A stretch of DNA of 64,000 nucleotides from Girardinichthys multiradiatus (GCF_021462225.1 NC_061817.1:1265326-1329325); one strand, 5' to 3'; shown: positions 33,298 through 44,168, counted from the first letter of the stretch. Program-made: numbers and translations. Notes: generated from the sequence alone by a model not told the origin.

Positions 33298-34900
33298 TAA
33301 TTCAATTCAATTCAATTCAGTTTTATTTATATAGCGCCAATTCACAACACATGTTGTCTCAAGGCACTTCACAACAGTCAGGTTCATACATTCCAATTAA
33401 TCCTAACAATTGAACAGTGCAGTTGGAGTTAGCTTTTTATTCAAATTGGATAAAAAGTTTTTCTATCTAAGGAAACCCAGCAGATTGCATCCAGTCAGTG
33501 TCTTGCAGCATTCCCTCCTCCTGGATGAGCATGTAGAGACAGTGGACAGTCACTGGTGTTGACTTTGCAGCAATCCCTCATACTGAGCATGCATGTAGCA
33601 ACAGTGGAGAGGAAAAACTCCCTTTTAACAGGAAGAAACCTCCAGCAGAACCAGAACTAGGCTCAGTGTGAGCGGCCATCTGCCACGACCGACTGGGGGT
33701 TTGAGAGAACAGAGCAAAGACACAAAGAGAACAAAGAAGCACTGATCCAGAAGTACTTTCTATGGGAAGGAAAAGTAAATGTTAATGGATGTAGCTCCTT
33801 TAGTCGTTTCACCTAGAAAGAAAGAACAGATAAACTCTGAGCCAGTTTTCAAGGTTAGAGTCTGAAAGAGAGCACATATAATTAGTTACAGTAAAAGCTC
33901 AGTCAATTTCCATGTCTAGGAGAGAGAAAGGGTTAAACACTAAAAGACAGGGCTATGTGGATCATCGGTAGAGGGTGAGCATTAAGTTGTTGCCAGCAGA
34001 AGCTCGGAAGATTCCCCTCTCCAGAAAGGTGTCACAGGCAGGCACAGAGCCAGGCCAGGTGTAGCTTCTAGGAAGTGAAAAGAGAGAACAAGGTTAAAAG
34101 CTGAAATAACAGCAAACAATGCAAAATTGGAGAGTAGTGTGAGAATGTAGCGAAGAGCAGCCTAAGCATATATCAGCATAACTACACAAATAGTTTCAGT
34201 TCAGATTATTTAGTTAAACGGTGCTTATTTACAACAATGTCGTCTCAAGGCACCTCACAAAGGGTCCCACTTATGGTCATTGTTATACTAAAAACCACAA
34301 TGATTGGGATACCTCCCTCTGTCAGACTGATTATAACCATTGGAAAAGAGAAGGGGTCATACAGGTAGCAGAAATGGAGGGTGTGTTTGCACCTCAACCA
34401 TAACTGAGGGAAGAAGATGGAGGTAAAAAAATAAGGAAGATAGCTCAGGATAAACTAAGCCACTCTAACTATAAGCTTTATCAAAAAGGAAAGTTTTAAG
34501 CCTAGCCTTAAAAGTAGACAGGGTGTCTGCCTCACGGACTAAAGCTGGGAGCTGGTTCCACAGGAGAGGAGCCTGATAACTAAAGGATCTGCCTCCCATT
34601 CTACTTCTAGAGACTCTAGGAACCACCAGTAAACCTGCAGCCTGAGAACGAAGTGCTCTGTTAGGAACATATGGAACAATCAGATCTCTGATGTATGATG
34701 GAGCTAGATCATTAAGGGCTTTATATGTGAGGAGGAGAATTTCTATTCTGGACTTAACAGGGAGCCAATGAAGGGAAGCTAAAATAGGAGAAATATGATC
34801 TCTCTTTTTAATTTTCATCAGAACTCTTGCTGCAGCATTTTGAATCAGCTGAAGGCTTTTAACTGCATTTTGTGGACATCCTGATAGTAACGAATTACAA
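33298..34900 (-). mobile_element. 5'-truncated LINE with (GAATT)n tail
   Basis: On the minus strand the body starts near 34900 and ends in GAATT pentamers at 33298-33319, after a polyadenylation-like AAATAAAAC. The coding part is the RT C-terminus; the rest is a long 3' UTR. The tail pentamer is the same as that of the small-ORF repeats. The clade is L2/Rex1-like by protein resemblance. Confidence 0.75.
34465..34818 (-). pseudogene. LINE RT C-terminal fragment, 117 aa
   Basis: It contains KKRDHISPILASLHWLPVKS, RIEILLLTYKALNDLAPSYI, LRSQAAGLLVVPRVSRSRMG and STFKARLKTFLFDKAYS. These are the standard C-terminal end of many fish LINE proteins and are often mistaken for host genes. The catalytic RT core is missing upstream. 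Confidence 0.85.
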
Positions 34901-35179
34901 TAGTGAAAGTTTTAATTCAGGCTTTTTACCAACAGCTTTCACCACAACCATACACAGAAAATAATAAACAAATCTATAAAAAGGTAAAACAGAATCAGAA
35001 CAATGATCAACAGAGATGAGTTACAAGGCAGCGGATCTGGTTAACCCCACATTGTAAGCCACACAGCACCAGTAAGACTCTCACCCACATAATTTGAGTG
35101 TGGGATATTTGAATGTCATAGATCTAGTTCTGGTTCATGAGAAATTAAATGGTAATTTCTGTGACTAATGTGCCAAGCA

Positions 35180-35480
35180 TTTGCAGCAAGATGCTGCACA
35201 TCTTCTATGAGTCTGTTGTGCAGAGTGTAACACCTTCTGCATCTGGTGGGGTAACAGCATTAGAGCCTTAAAAAAACTTTACAAGCTGATCAATAAAGTT
35301 GGTTTTGTTCTGGGAACTGCTCTGAAGCATCTGGAGATGATTGTACAAATAACATAATGGACAGCCCTGACCAACCTCTTTATCAGACTAACAGAGTGTC
35401 TCTAGTCAAAGGCTTCTTCACGTCTACTGTAAGACAGACCACTACTGGAGATCCTTCCTGTCCACAGCCATCAGCACCTG
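35180..35480 (+). mobile_element. Decayed LINE RT C-terminus
   Basis: The frame fragments HIFYESVVQSV and MDSPDQPLYQTN, with a later RRSFLP-like portion, match the end of L2/CR1-like LINE proteins. Stops separate them. Confidence 0.5.
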
Positions 35481-35493
35481 CAACAACCCTTGA

Positions 35494-35780
35494 AGCCCGT
35501 ACGGGCCACCAATTTGTGGAAGAGTGCGGCCTTACTACTGAGCTAAAAGCAGTTAACACAAAACTCAGAGCTCTCTCTCTTCCCAGCCTTGACGGGCAGA
35601 ACTTTATTTCTTACAACGCACAAAATATCGACAAACATTCCAGAAGTTCCCTACTTTCAGTTCTTACAGGGTTTTTTTTATACAAATACAAAGCATTGGT
35701 ATGTATGTGGTCCTCTTGACCAATTGAATTTACCATCCTAATTTACGTAAAACTTTTGCCATCCACAACATTGGTTCTCA
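35494..35780 (-). repeat. LTR-like or tRNA-derived fragment
   Basis: On the minus strand a TATA-like box (near 35683), AATAAA (near 35605), CACA and TGGTGGCCCGTACGGGCTTC (35511-35492) occur in LTR-primer-site order. The same text (TTAGCTCAGTAGTAAGG) could instead be a tRNA-like A box of a SINE. Not resolved. Confidence 0.3.
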
Positions 35781-36166
35781 ATCACAGTTCCAGGAATACA
35801 AGACCAGTAAACTTCTGCAGGAAATCAAAACTGGTCTACGTGACAGTTATACCATACCCATGTCATTACTCTGGTCAACTACTTAATTCCTGAGCTGAAC
35901 TGGACCACTGAACGCTAATGTCAAAGTGACCTGGCAGGATTCAAGATATCATAATTCTTTCCGGCTGATTTGTTTCCATCCAGCCTACAAGTTCGCTTCT
36001 ACAATAACAAGTCCATCAGTCTTTCCTCACGCCAATAACTTTTCCTTATCTAACTTGTTCCCAGACAGGCCTTGCATGCTGCTCAGAGTGACTTTTCCCT
36101 TATGCCCAGAACAATATGAGATACTACACCATTCAATTTCCCTTTAGGATTAATAAAGTTGTTAAA

Positions 36167-36316
36167 CCCCTCCTTGAACCACCACCTTAACGTGGTGGAG
36201 GGGTTTGAGTGCTCAAATGATCCTAGAGGCTATGTTGTCTGGGGCCTAAATGCCCCTGGTAGGGTCTCCCATGGCAAACAGGCTCTAGGTGATGGGTCAG
36301 ACAAAGAGTGGTTTAA
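36167..36316 (+). ncRNA. Candidate HDV-like ribozyme at the 5' end of the RTE element
   Basis: Consecutive segments pair in the nested order of HDV-like ribozymes. P1 is CCCCTCC (36167-36173) with GGAGGGG (36197-36203). P2 is TTGAACC (36174-36180) with GGTTTAA (36310-36316, one G-U). P3 is ACCAC (36181-36185) with GTGGT (36192-36196), loop CTTAAC. The 3' strand of P1 follows P3 without a gap. A P4-like domain is closed by CCTAGAG/CTCTAGG (36222-36228, 36283-36289). The 20-nt joiner before P2 is longer than usual and the catalytic C is not obvious. Confidence 0.4.
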
Positions 36317-36325
36317 GAATCCCTC

Positions 36326-37480
36326 ATGAAGAGCAAAATATCGAGGCATGTGATGTCGCCCGGTACGGCAGAGCCGGGGTCCCACCCTGGAGCCAGGCCT
36401 GGGGTCGGGACTCGTCGGAGAGTGCCTGGTGGCCGGGTTGCTCCTCGCGGGACCCGGCCGGGCCAAGCCCGAACGAGAGACGCGAGGCCATCCCCCAGTG
36501 GGCCCACCACCTGCAGGGGAAACCGTGAGGGACCGGTGCAAAGAAGATTGGGTGGCGGACGAAGGTGGAGACCTCAGCGGCCCGATCCCCGGATGCTTAG
36601 GCTGGCTCTAGGGACGTGGAATGTCACCTCGCTGGGGGGGAAGGAGCATGAGCTTGTGCGGGAGGTCGAGAGATATCGACTAGAAATAGTCGGGCTCGCC
36701 TCCACGCACAGCGTGGGCTCTGGAACCCATCTCCTTGAGAGGGGTTGGACTCTGTTCTACTCTGGAGTGGCCCACGGGGAGAGGCGGTGGGCTGGTGTGG
36801 GTTTGCTTGTTGCCCCCCAGCTCAGCCGTCTCGTGTTGGGGTTTACCCCAGTGGATGAGAGGGTCGTATCCCTGCGCCTTCGGGTTGGGGAGAGGTCTCT
36901 GACTATCATTTCAGCCTACGGGCCGAGTGGCAGTGCAGAGTACCCGGCCTTCTTGGCGTCCCTGTCGGGGGTGCTGGATAGTGCCCCTCCCGGGGACTCC
37001 ATTATTCTGCTGGGGGACTTCAACGCCCACGTGGGGAATGACAGTGACACCTGGAGAGGCGTGATCGGGAGGAATGGCCTCCCCGATCTGAATCCAAGTG
37101 GTGTATTGTTATTGGACTTCTGTGCTAGTCACGGATTGTCCATAACGAACACCATGTTCAAACATAAGGGTGTCCATCAGTGCACTTGGCACCAGGACAC
37201 CCTAGGCAGGAGGTCGATGATCGACTTTGTTGTCGTATTATCAGACCTTCGGCCGCATGTTTTGGACACTCGGGTGAAGAGAGGGGCTGAGCTGTCCACT
37301 GATCATCACCTGGTGGTGAGTTGGATCCGCTGGAGGAGGAGAAAGCCAGTCAGACTTGGCAGGCCCAAGCGCATAGTGAGGGTCTGCTGGGAACGTCTGG
37401 CGGAGCCCTCGGCCAGGGATGTATTCAACTCCCACCTCCGGGAGAGCTTCGACCAGATCCCGGGGATGTTGGAGATATAG
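36326..37480 (+). pseudogene. RTE 5' region and endonuclease domain
   Basis: The frame is open from 36326, but the conserved endonuclease starts near [18 protein letters not shown] (36592). [10 protein letters not shown] and [11 protein letters not shown] are intact. It ends out of frame at 37480 after one G is missing in the run at 37462-37465 that copy 1 keeps. The N-terminal 90 residues are Arg/Pro-rich and may be untranslated. Confidence 0.8.
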
Positions 37481-37489
37481 AGTCCGAGT

Positions 37490-39521
37490 GGACCATGTTC
37501 TCCGCATCTATTGTCGATGCTGCTGCCCGTAGCTGTGGCCGTAAGGTCTGCGGTGCCTGTCGCGGCGGCAATCCCAGAACCCGGTGGTGGACACCGGCAG
37601 TAAGGGATGCTGTTAAGCTGAAGAAGGAGTCCTATCGGCTGTGGTTGGCTTGTGGGACTCCTGAGGCGTCTGACGGGTACCGTGAGGCCAAGCGTGCTGC
37701 GGCCCGTGCTGTGGCAGAGGCAAAAACACGGGCCTGGGAGGAGTTCAGTGAGGCCATGGAGAAGGACTACTGGTTGGCCTCGAAGCGATTCTGGCAAACC
37801 GTCCGTCGCCTCAGGAGGGGGAAGCAGTGCTTCGCCAACACTGTTTATAGTGGGGGCGGGAGACTGCTGACCTCGACTGAGGACATTATCGGGCGGTGGA
37901 GGGAGTACTTCGAGGATCTCCTCAATCCTGCCATCACGCATTCCGTGGTGGAAACAGAGGCTGGGGACTCGGGGTTGGACTCTTTCATCACCCAGGCTGA
38001 AGTCACCGAGGTGGTTAAAAAGCTCCGCGGTGGCAAGGCTTCGGGGGTGGTTGAGATCCGCCCTGAGTACCTCAAGTCTCTGGATGTTGTAGGGCTGTCA
38101 TGGTTGACACGTCTCTTCAACATTGCGTGGCGGTCGGGGACAGTGCCTCTGGACTGGCAGACTGGGGTGGTGGTCCCCCTTCATAAGAAGGGGGACCGGA
38201 GGGTGTGTTCCAACTACAGGGGGATCACACTCCTCAGCCTCGCTGGTAAGGCCTACGCCAGGGTATTGGAGAGGAGAGTCCGACCGATAGTCAAACCTCG
38301 GCTTCAGGAGGAGCAGTGTGGTTTTCGTCCCGGCTCTATACCCTCTACAGGGTGCTCGAGGGTTCATGGGAGTTTGCCCAACCGGTTCACATGTGTTTTG
38401 TGGACCTGGAGAAGGCATCCGACTGTGTCCCTCGTGATGCCCTGTGGGGGGTGCTCCAGGAGTATGGAATCGGGGGCCCTTTACTAGGGGCCATCCGGTC
38501 CCTGTACGAGCGGAGCAGGAGTTTGGTCCGCATTTCCGGCACTAAGTCGGACCTGTTCCCAGTGCATGTTGGACTCCGGCAGGGCTGCCCTTTGTCACCA
38601 GTCCTGTTCATAACTTTTATGGACAGGATTTCTAGACGCAGCCAAGGGCCGGAGGGGGTCGGGTTTGGGGACCAGTGGATTTCGTCTCTTCTTTTTGCAG
38701 ATGACGTGGTCCTGCTGGCCCCCTCTAGCCAAGACCTACAGCATGCACTGTGGCGGTTCGCAGCCGAGTGTGAAGCGGCTGGGATGAGGATCAGCTCCTC
38801 CAAGTCCGAGGCCATGGTACTCGACCGGAAATGGGTGGCTTGTCCTCTTCAGGTTGGAGGGGAGTTCCTGCATCAAGTGGAGGAGTTTAAGTATCTCGGG
38901 GTCTTGTTCACGAGTGAGGGAAGAATGGAGCGGGAGATCAACAGACGGATTGGTGCGGCTGCCACAGTAATGGGGGCGCTGTGCCGGTCCGTTGTGGTGA
39001 AGAGAGAGCTGAGCCGAAAATCAAAGCTCTCAATTTACTGGTCGGTCTACGTTCCTACCCTCACTTATGGCCATGAACTTTGGGTCATGACCGAAAGAAC
39101 GAGATCCCGGATACAAGCGGCTGAAATGAGCTTCCTCCGTAGGGTGGCCGGGCACTCCCTTAGAGATAGGGTGAGGAACTCGGCCATCCGGGAGGGGCTC
39201 GGAGTAGAGCCGCTGCTCCTCCACATCGAGAGGAGCCAGTTGAGGTGGCTCGGGCATCTATACCGGATGCCTCCTGGACGCCTTCCTTGGGAGGTGTTCC
39301 AGGCACGTCCCACCGGGAGGAGTCCCAGGGGATGGCCCAGGACACGCTGGAGGGACTATGTCTCTCTGGATAGAGGGAATGGATGGTTTCATAGCCTTTC
39401 CCTAATTGGGCAAGTTCCGAAGAGGAAAATCTGCAACCATAGACCATTGACCATTGTGTCCAACTGGAGGTCTGGCTATGTGAGAAGGAAGTGGTTGCAC
39501 AATAAAAATTCAAATGGCTGA
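37490..39521 (+). pseudogene. RTE reverse transcriptase, broken
   Basis: Two overlapping frames cover it: linker and fingers to 38330 (PLHKKGDRRVCSNYRGITLL, EEQCGFRPG), then palm and thumb from 38331 (CFVDLEKASDCVPRDALW, FADDVVLLAPS, LHIERSQLRWLGHLYRMPPG). A 19-bp net deletion at about 38331 removes the segment after FRP and causes the shift. The C-terminal residues after 39366 come from the deletion junction and flanking DNA. Confidence 0.82.
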
Positions 39522-39539
39522 ATCATGTCCTCAGTGAAG

Positions 39540-39610
39540 TTCTCCAGAGTCCTGGATATCATTTGATTCAGGTGTGTTGAAGCAGAGACACACCAGCCCT
39601 CAAGGACTAA
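39540..39610. repeat. Possible hAT-like MITE end fragment
   Basis: TTGATTCAGGTGTGTTGAAGCAGAGACAC and CCCTCAAGGAC are typical of one end of a small fish hAT-type MITE. Only this end is seen. Confidence 0.3.
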
Positions 39611-40164
39611 AGCCTGATTTGGCAGATTGGTGCTAGGTCATAGTTGAAATCGAAGATGATCCTGCTCATGTTGTTGCTGATCATGGGAGGAGCTCAGGAC
39701 CGTTCAGGCAGTCCATAGACACTTGCCAGTGTGAATTTGCACTATACGCTGTTGAAAAACTTTACCCAAGGGCCCACTTATGAGGGAGACATGCAAAGTG
39801 AGGTCCGGGGTGCCCAGAGTCACAGATATAATTGGTCCTCCTTCATCTCTGTCATTGTCATTATGATAATATAGAACTGACATTCTTTACTGAACAAATA
39901 CAACAGCACTCACCCCCATCCTCAGTATCTACCACCTGGTTTCAGTGCACTCGAAACTCTGCATTTTGTGCTTTGGTAGTTATGGATGCCTACACATGGG
40001 GGGAAGGTGAACCTGAAGTCATGTAGATGTCAGTTGTCAAGATATGATGCTTTGTGACATGGGGTGTTGTAGAGGCTCCAATATGTAGAATGGTTACATC
40101 GTACCACATGGCCTACTGCATATCCACAATGCAGCCTCTAGCAAAGGCTGATGTGGCTCCTCTC
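39611..40164. other. Unassigned interval
   Basis: No gene recognised. Confidence 0.3.
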
Positions 40165-40290
40165 TCTGTGTATTAATGTGTGAGCGTTTTCAAAGTGTGA
40201 TTGGGTGAATGTGGCTCTAGTGTAAAGCACTTTGAATGTTCAGTATGACTGGAAAGGTGCTACATAAGTTTAGTCCATTTACCATATAGG
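40165..40290. repeat. Dispersed repeat fragment ending in TTTACCAT
   Basis: GTGATTGGGTGAATGTGGC, GTAAAGCACTTTGAATG and GTCCATTTACCAT match the repeat end at 32960-33180. Confidence 0.5.
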
Positions 40291-40552
40291 TGTTTGCAGG
40301 GCAACAGCATTAGTTTTTGACACCAGTGTCTTAATTAGACTAATTATAGGTTCAGCTCTGTTTAGACAATTTACAACCACAAGATTTACAATCACCTTTA
40401 AAGAACTAGATTTCACCTTGCCTGTGGACAGATTTTGTAAGTTTTAAATCGGCTTACAAAAGATTAGCACTCCTGAAGTTTCAAGGAAAATTGCAGGGGT
40501 TTTTCGTCTTCCACAACAGATGGGAGAAGAAGCAGAACAAAGTGGAACAAAT

Positions 40553-40905
40553 AAGTCAGTCAGTCAGTCATTTTCTACCGCTTATTCCATAGGGGGTCAC
40601 TGGTGCCTATCTCCAGCAGTCTATGGGCGAAAGGCGGGGTACACCCTGGACAGGTCGCCAGTCCATCACAGGGCAACACACATACAGCCATGCACACACT
40701 CATTCATACACCTAAGAGCAATTTAGATTGACCAATTAACCTAACAGGCATGTCGTTTGACTGTGGGAGGAAGCCAGAGTACCCGGTGAGAACCCACGCA
40801 TGCACGGGGAGAACATGCAAACTCCATGCAGAAAGACCCCCGGCTGGGAATCGAACCCAGGACCTTCTTGCTGCAAGGCAACTGTGCCACCATGAAGCCG
40901 GTTCA
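40553..40905 (-). mobile_element. tRNA-derived SINE
   Basis: The minus strand starts near 40905 with a tRNA-like head: a GCACAGTTGCCTTGCAGC-type A-box area, then TGGGTTCGATTCCCAGCC as B box (40841-40858). The body has TTCTCCCCGTGCATGCGTGG and the tail is GACT tandem repeats (40553-40571). This is the widespread fish SINE often found beside genes. Confidence 0.8.
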
Positions 40906-41019
40906 AGAGTAGACAAAAAAACAATAGACTGGATGGAGAAATTAATGAAGGTGTTTGAAACATGGAACAGGATTAGGGAAGAGATGGAGGAGAAGCAAAA
41001 AGAAAAGACACTGAAAGTA

Positions 41020-42628
41020 CAGGTCATTCTCAAAATATTAGCATATTGTGATAAAGTTAATTATTTTCCATAATGTCATGATGAAAATTTAACATTCATA
41101 TATTTTAGATTCATTGCACACTAACTGAAATATTTCAGGTCTTTTATTGTCTTAATACGGATGATTTTGGCATACAGATCATGAAAACCCAAAATTCCTA
41201 TCTCACAAAATTAGCATATTTCATCCGACCAATAAAAGAAAAGTGTTTTTTTACAAAAAACGTCAACCTTCAAATAATCATGTACAGTTATGCACTCAAT
41301 ACTTGGTCGGGAATCCTTTTGCAGAAATGACTGCTTCAATGTGGCGTGGCATGGAGGCAATCAGCCTGTGGCACTGCTGAGGTCTTATGGAGGCCCAGGA
41401 TGCTTCGATAGCGGCCTTTAGCTCATCCAGAGTGTTGGGTCTTGAGTCTCTCAACGTTCTCTTCACAATATCCCACAGATTCTCTATGGGGTTCAGGTCA
41501 GGAGAGTTGGCAGGCCAATTGAGCACAGTGATACCATGGTCAGTAAACCATTTACCAGTGGTTTTGGCACTGTGAGCAGGTGCCAGGTCGTGCTGAAAAA
41601 TGAAATCTTGATCTCCATAAAGCTTTTCAGCAGATGGAAGCATGAAGTGCTCCAAAATCTCCTGATAGCTAGCTGCATTGACCCTGCCCTTGATAAAACA
41701 CAGTGGACCAACACCAGCAGCTGACACGGCACCCCAGACCATCACTGACTGTGGGTACTTGACACTGGACTTCTGGCATTTTGGCATTTCCTTCTCCCCA
41801 GTCTTCCTCCAGACTCTGGCACCTTGATTTCCGAATGACATGCAGAATTTGCTTTCATCCGAAAAAAGTACTTTGGACCACTGAGCAACAGTCCAGTGCT
41901 GCTTCTCTGTAGCCCAGGTCAGGCGCTTCTGCCGCTGTTTCTGGTTCAAAAGTGGCTTGACCTGGGGAATGCGGCACCTGTAGCCCATTTCCTGCACACC
42001 CCTGTGCACGGTGGCTCTGGATGTTTCTACTCCAGACTCAGTCCACTGCTTCCGCAGGTCCCCCAAGGTCTGGAATCGGCCCTTCTCCACAATCTTCCTC
42101 AGGGTCCGGTCACCTCTTCTCGTTGTGCAGCGTTTTCTGCCACACCTTTTCCTTCCCACAGACTTCCCACTGAGGTGCCTTGATACAGCACTCTGGGAAC
42201 AGCCTATTCGTTCAGAAATTTCTTTCTGTGTCTTACCCTCTTGCTTGAGGGTGTCAATAGTGGCCTTCTGGACAGTAGTCAGGTCGGCAGTCTTACCCAT
42301 GATTGGGGTTTTGAGTGATGGACCAGGCTGGGAGTTTTAAAGGCCTCAGGAATCTTTTGCAGGTGTTTAGAGTTAACTCGTTGATTCAGATGATTAGGTT
42401 CATAGCTTGTTTAGAGAGCCTTTTAATTATATGCTAATTTTGTGAGATAGGAATTTTGGGTTTTCATGAGCTGTATGCCAAAATCATCCGTATTAAGACA
42501 ATAAAAGACCTGAAATATTTCAGTTAGTGTGCAATGAATCTAAAATATATGAATGTTAAATTTTCATCATGACATTATGGAAAATAATGAACTTTATCAC
42601 AATATGCTAATATTTTGAGAAGGACCTG
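41020..42628 (-). mobile_element. Tc1 transposon (DD34E), copy B, complete
   Basis: 1609 bp, TA-flanked, with both long inverted repeats and an uninterrupted transposase frame. The best preserved of three copies. Confidence 0.96.
41296..42300 (-). CDS. Tc1 transposase, DD34E, 334 aa
   Basis: Cut-and-paste transposase. The N-terminal helix-turn-helix is residues about 8-45 (VQKATIDTLKQEGKTQKEIS then GCSQSAVSRHLSG). A GRKR linker (51-57 region) leads to a second DNA-binding part with SRATVHR. The catalytic triad is D148 (VLFSDES), D238 (HDLAPAHS) and E273 (SPDLNPIENLW), with 34 residues between the last two. There are no stops or frameshifts and the ends of the element are present. It could be active, although one His replaces Arg at SMPRH, where copies A and C have SMPRR. 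Length is normal for Tc1. Confidence 0.95.
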   Translation of the reverse strand: MGKTADLTTVQKATIDTLKQEGKTQKEISERIGCSQSAVSRHLSGKSVGRKRCGRKRCTTRRGDRTLRKIVEKGRFQTLGDLRKQWTESGVETSRATVHRGVQEMGYRCRIPQVKPLLNQKQRQKRLTWATEKQHWTVAQWSKVLFSDESKFCMSFGNQGARVWRKTGEKEMPKCQKSSVKYPQSVMVWGAVSAAGVGPLCFIKGRVNAASYQEILEHFMLPSAEKLYGDQDFIFQHDLAPAHSAKTTGKWFTDHGITVLNWPANSPDLNPIENLWDIVKRTLRDSRPNTLDELKAAIEASWASIRPQQCHRLIASMPRHIEAVISAKGFPTKY

Positions 42629-42639
42629 TAGGTTCTAAG

Positions 42640-42914
42640 CCACGTTTGCCACATCAAGTTATAAAAAGGAGAAACAAAGTTGGGAGAGCCTTCAGGTGGT
42701 AAGAGATGCAGCAATGTTAGAACACTCAATTACTTGATTCAGATCAATTTACCTTAGGCTTCCTTAACCTTTACAACAGAGCAGACCATACAAAGATGAA
42801 GCTGGTTTCCTTTCCAAATCAGTCTGTGGTGCATGGGGTGAGTTGGACTGAACCAACTTGGATAAGGAGGGTTTTGTTTGTTTAAAAAAGCTAATTAATA
42901 AGACTCTTTTTCTT
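42640..42914. other. Unassigned interval
   Basis: Nothing recognised. Confidence 0.3.
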
Positions 42915-44168
42915 TCTGCTCTCGGTGGAGGAGGACGCTTTTTCTCTGTCTCCCGCACCCCTCCCATATCTGCCCTGCTTCAGCTCGGTGTCTTGTCTTC
43001 TTTTTGGAGGCTCTTTTTGCATATCTTCCAAATTCTGAGTTATGGATTTGGTCAGCTGGCCTCTCAATGCAATTGATCAAATTTTCTTGACGAGAAGACA
43101 GGGTGGAGGAGAGCCCTCTTGACCAGAGGGAACGTTTTTCTCTGGATACACAATGGACTCCTGGCAGAAGTGGAGGATTGTGTGTTTGTCGATAATGTCA
43201 GTCGAGGATGTGGAAGATGTGTATATAATTGGATTTTTGATATCAGGATTTCTGCTTTTTGGAATCAGCGGTTACCTGGCATATCGAGAAATTCGGAGAA
43301 TGTCAGCAGCTGTTCTGGCCATTGTAAGGCTGCCTGGCATGTATGATGGGATCTTCAGGGCGATCAACACTCAGATTGAGATGTTGCGTGAGCTGAATCG
43401 CAGGCTGGATGTGATCCTTACACAGGATCGCAGGCAGGTTCCGGTTCCTGGACTCAGGGGTGAAATGGGATAAATCTTGGAGAAAGTTGTTCACTCGGAT
43501 CTGGCAGAAAGACCAGGAATTTGGCTGTTTGGATTCGCCTTTGAGAAGCACCAGCGAGACTCTCAGGGCTGATGGAAAATTAAGAGTCAGCCTAACCCAA
43601 ATAATTGTTGTTTTCTGAATCTGGCTTCCCTGCACGGCCTTGATGGCTGGTTATCTTCAACTTCTCCTGGAAGTTATGCAAACATGACGCTCTGCTCCCT
43701 CTGCCCCCTCTCTTCCCAGAGGACATCTGTGGAGCTGCTCAGAACGTTGTGGCCGGTTGATGAACATTCCAACATCAAGGACAATGGTCTCTGTGACAGT
43801 GCTTCATGGACTCACTTGCACACACACACATGCTCAAGATAAACATATGCACCCCCTCACACCGCCTTCACCGATCCCAGCATGATGTTGTTTTGCATAA
43901 GTGTTGCTTCTTTGTGTTGAGGTTTTTTTGCAATCTCAAACTGTATCCTGCTAAGGATAAAGTGTGAAATATGATTTTTTTCCCTCTACTTACCTAATGT
44001 GGTCTCTTTTCTGATCTAGCAAGGGCAGCGCCTGTGAGTGGGCAGCTAAGCCTCGGTGACCCGTCCCCCCCTTGTTTTGTGTCATGATGTATGTTTGGAA
44101 GGGTTGTACTGGAATTCTAATTTCCCCTCGGGGATCAATAAAGTATCTGAATTGAATTGAATTGAATT
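42915..44168 (+). mobile_element. LINE-tailed repeat with small ORF, copy 2
   Basis: About 1.25 kb, extending further 5' than copy 1 (GCTCTCGGTGGAGGAGG). Same 3' tail CCCCTCGGGGATCAATAAAG plus GAATT pentamers. It carries the small ORF with an early TGA. Confidence 0.75.
43041..43473 (+). pseudogene. Small predicted membrane-protein ORF, copy 2 (early TGA)
   Basis: The frame begins MDLVSWPLNAIDQIF at 43041, has a TGA near 43119 (TGT in copy 1), and is open from MDSWQKWRIVCLSIM (43153) to TAA at 43473. Order: short N-terminal part, acidic VEDVEDVY, a hydrophobic segment IIGFLISGFLLFGISGYLA fit for one membrane helix, a basic YREIRRM, then an amphipathic region ending LNRRLDVILTQDRR. The family is not recognised. 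No RT follows it. The intact length would be about 145 residues. Confidence 0.55.

Larger units (their letters stand above)
36164..39387 (+). mobile_element. RTE-type LINE, near full-length 5' end, internal deletion near the 3' end
   Basis: Same family as 0.9-4.0 kb but with about 430 bp more at the 5' end. It ends near 39387 with TGGATAGAGGGAATGGATGG. Roughly 150 bp of RT C-terminus are missing after GGACTATGTCTCTC compared with the first copy. No target duplication was found. Three changes break the ORF: a one-base loss near 37463, a net 19-bp deletion near 38331 and the 3' deletion. Confidence 0.85.

Noticed and set aside
34465..34818. Host gene suggested by a clean 117-residue frame
   Set aside because: The sequence (HWLPVKSRIE, YKALNDLAPSYI) is a LINE RT C-terminus, and the flanks are LINE 3' UTR and tail.
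36326..36591. Arg/Pro-rich N-terminal extension of the RTE endonuclease as a real protein domain
   Set aside because: The first copy does not keep an equivalent start, and the conserved domain begins at [10 protein letters not shown]. It more likely is 5' UTR that happens to be open.
41387..41575. Frames antisense to the Tc1 transposases, repeated in all three copies
   Set aside because: They recur only because the element is repeated; they have no motif and lie opposite the transposase.
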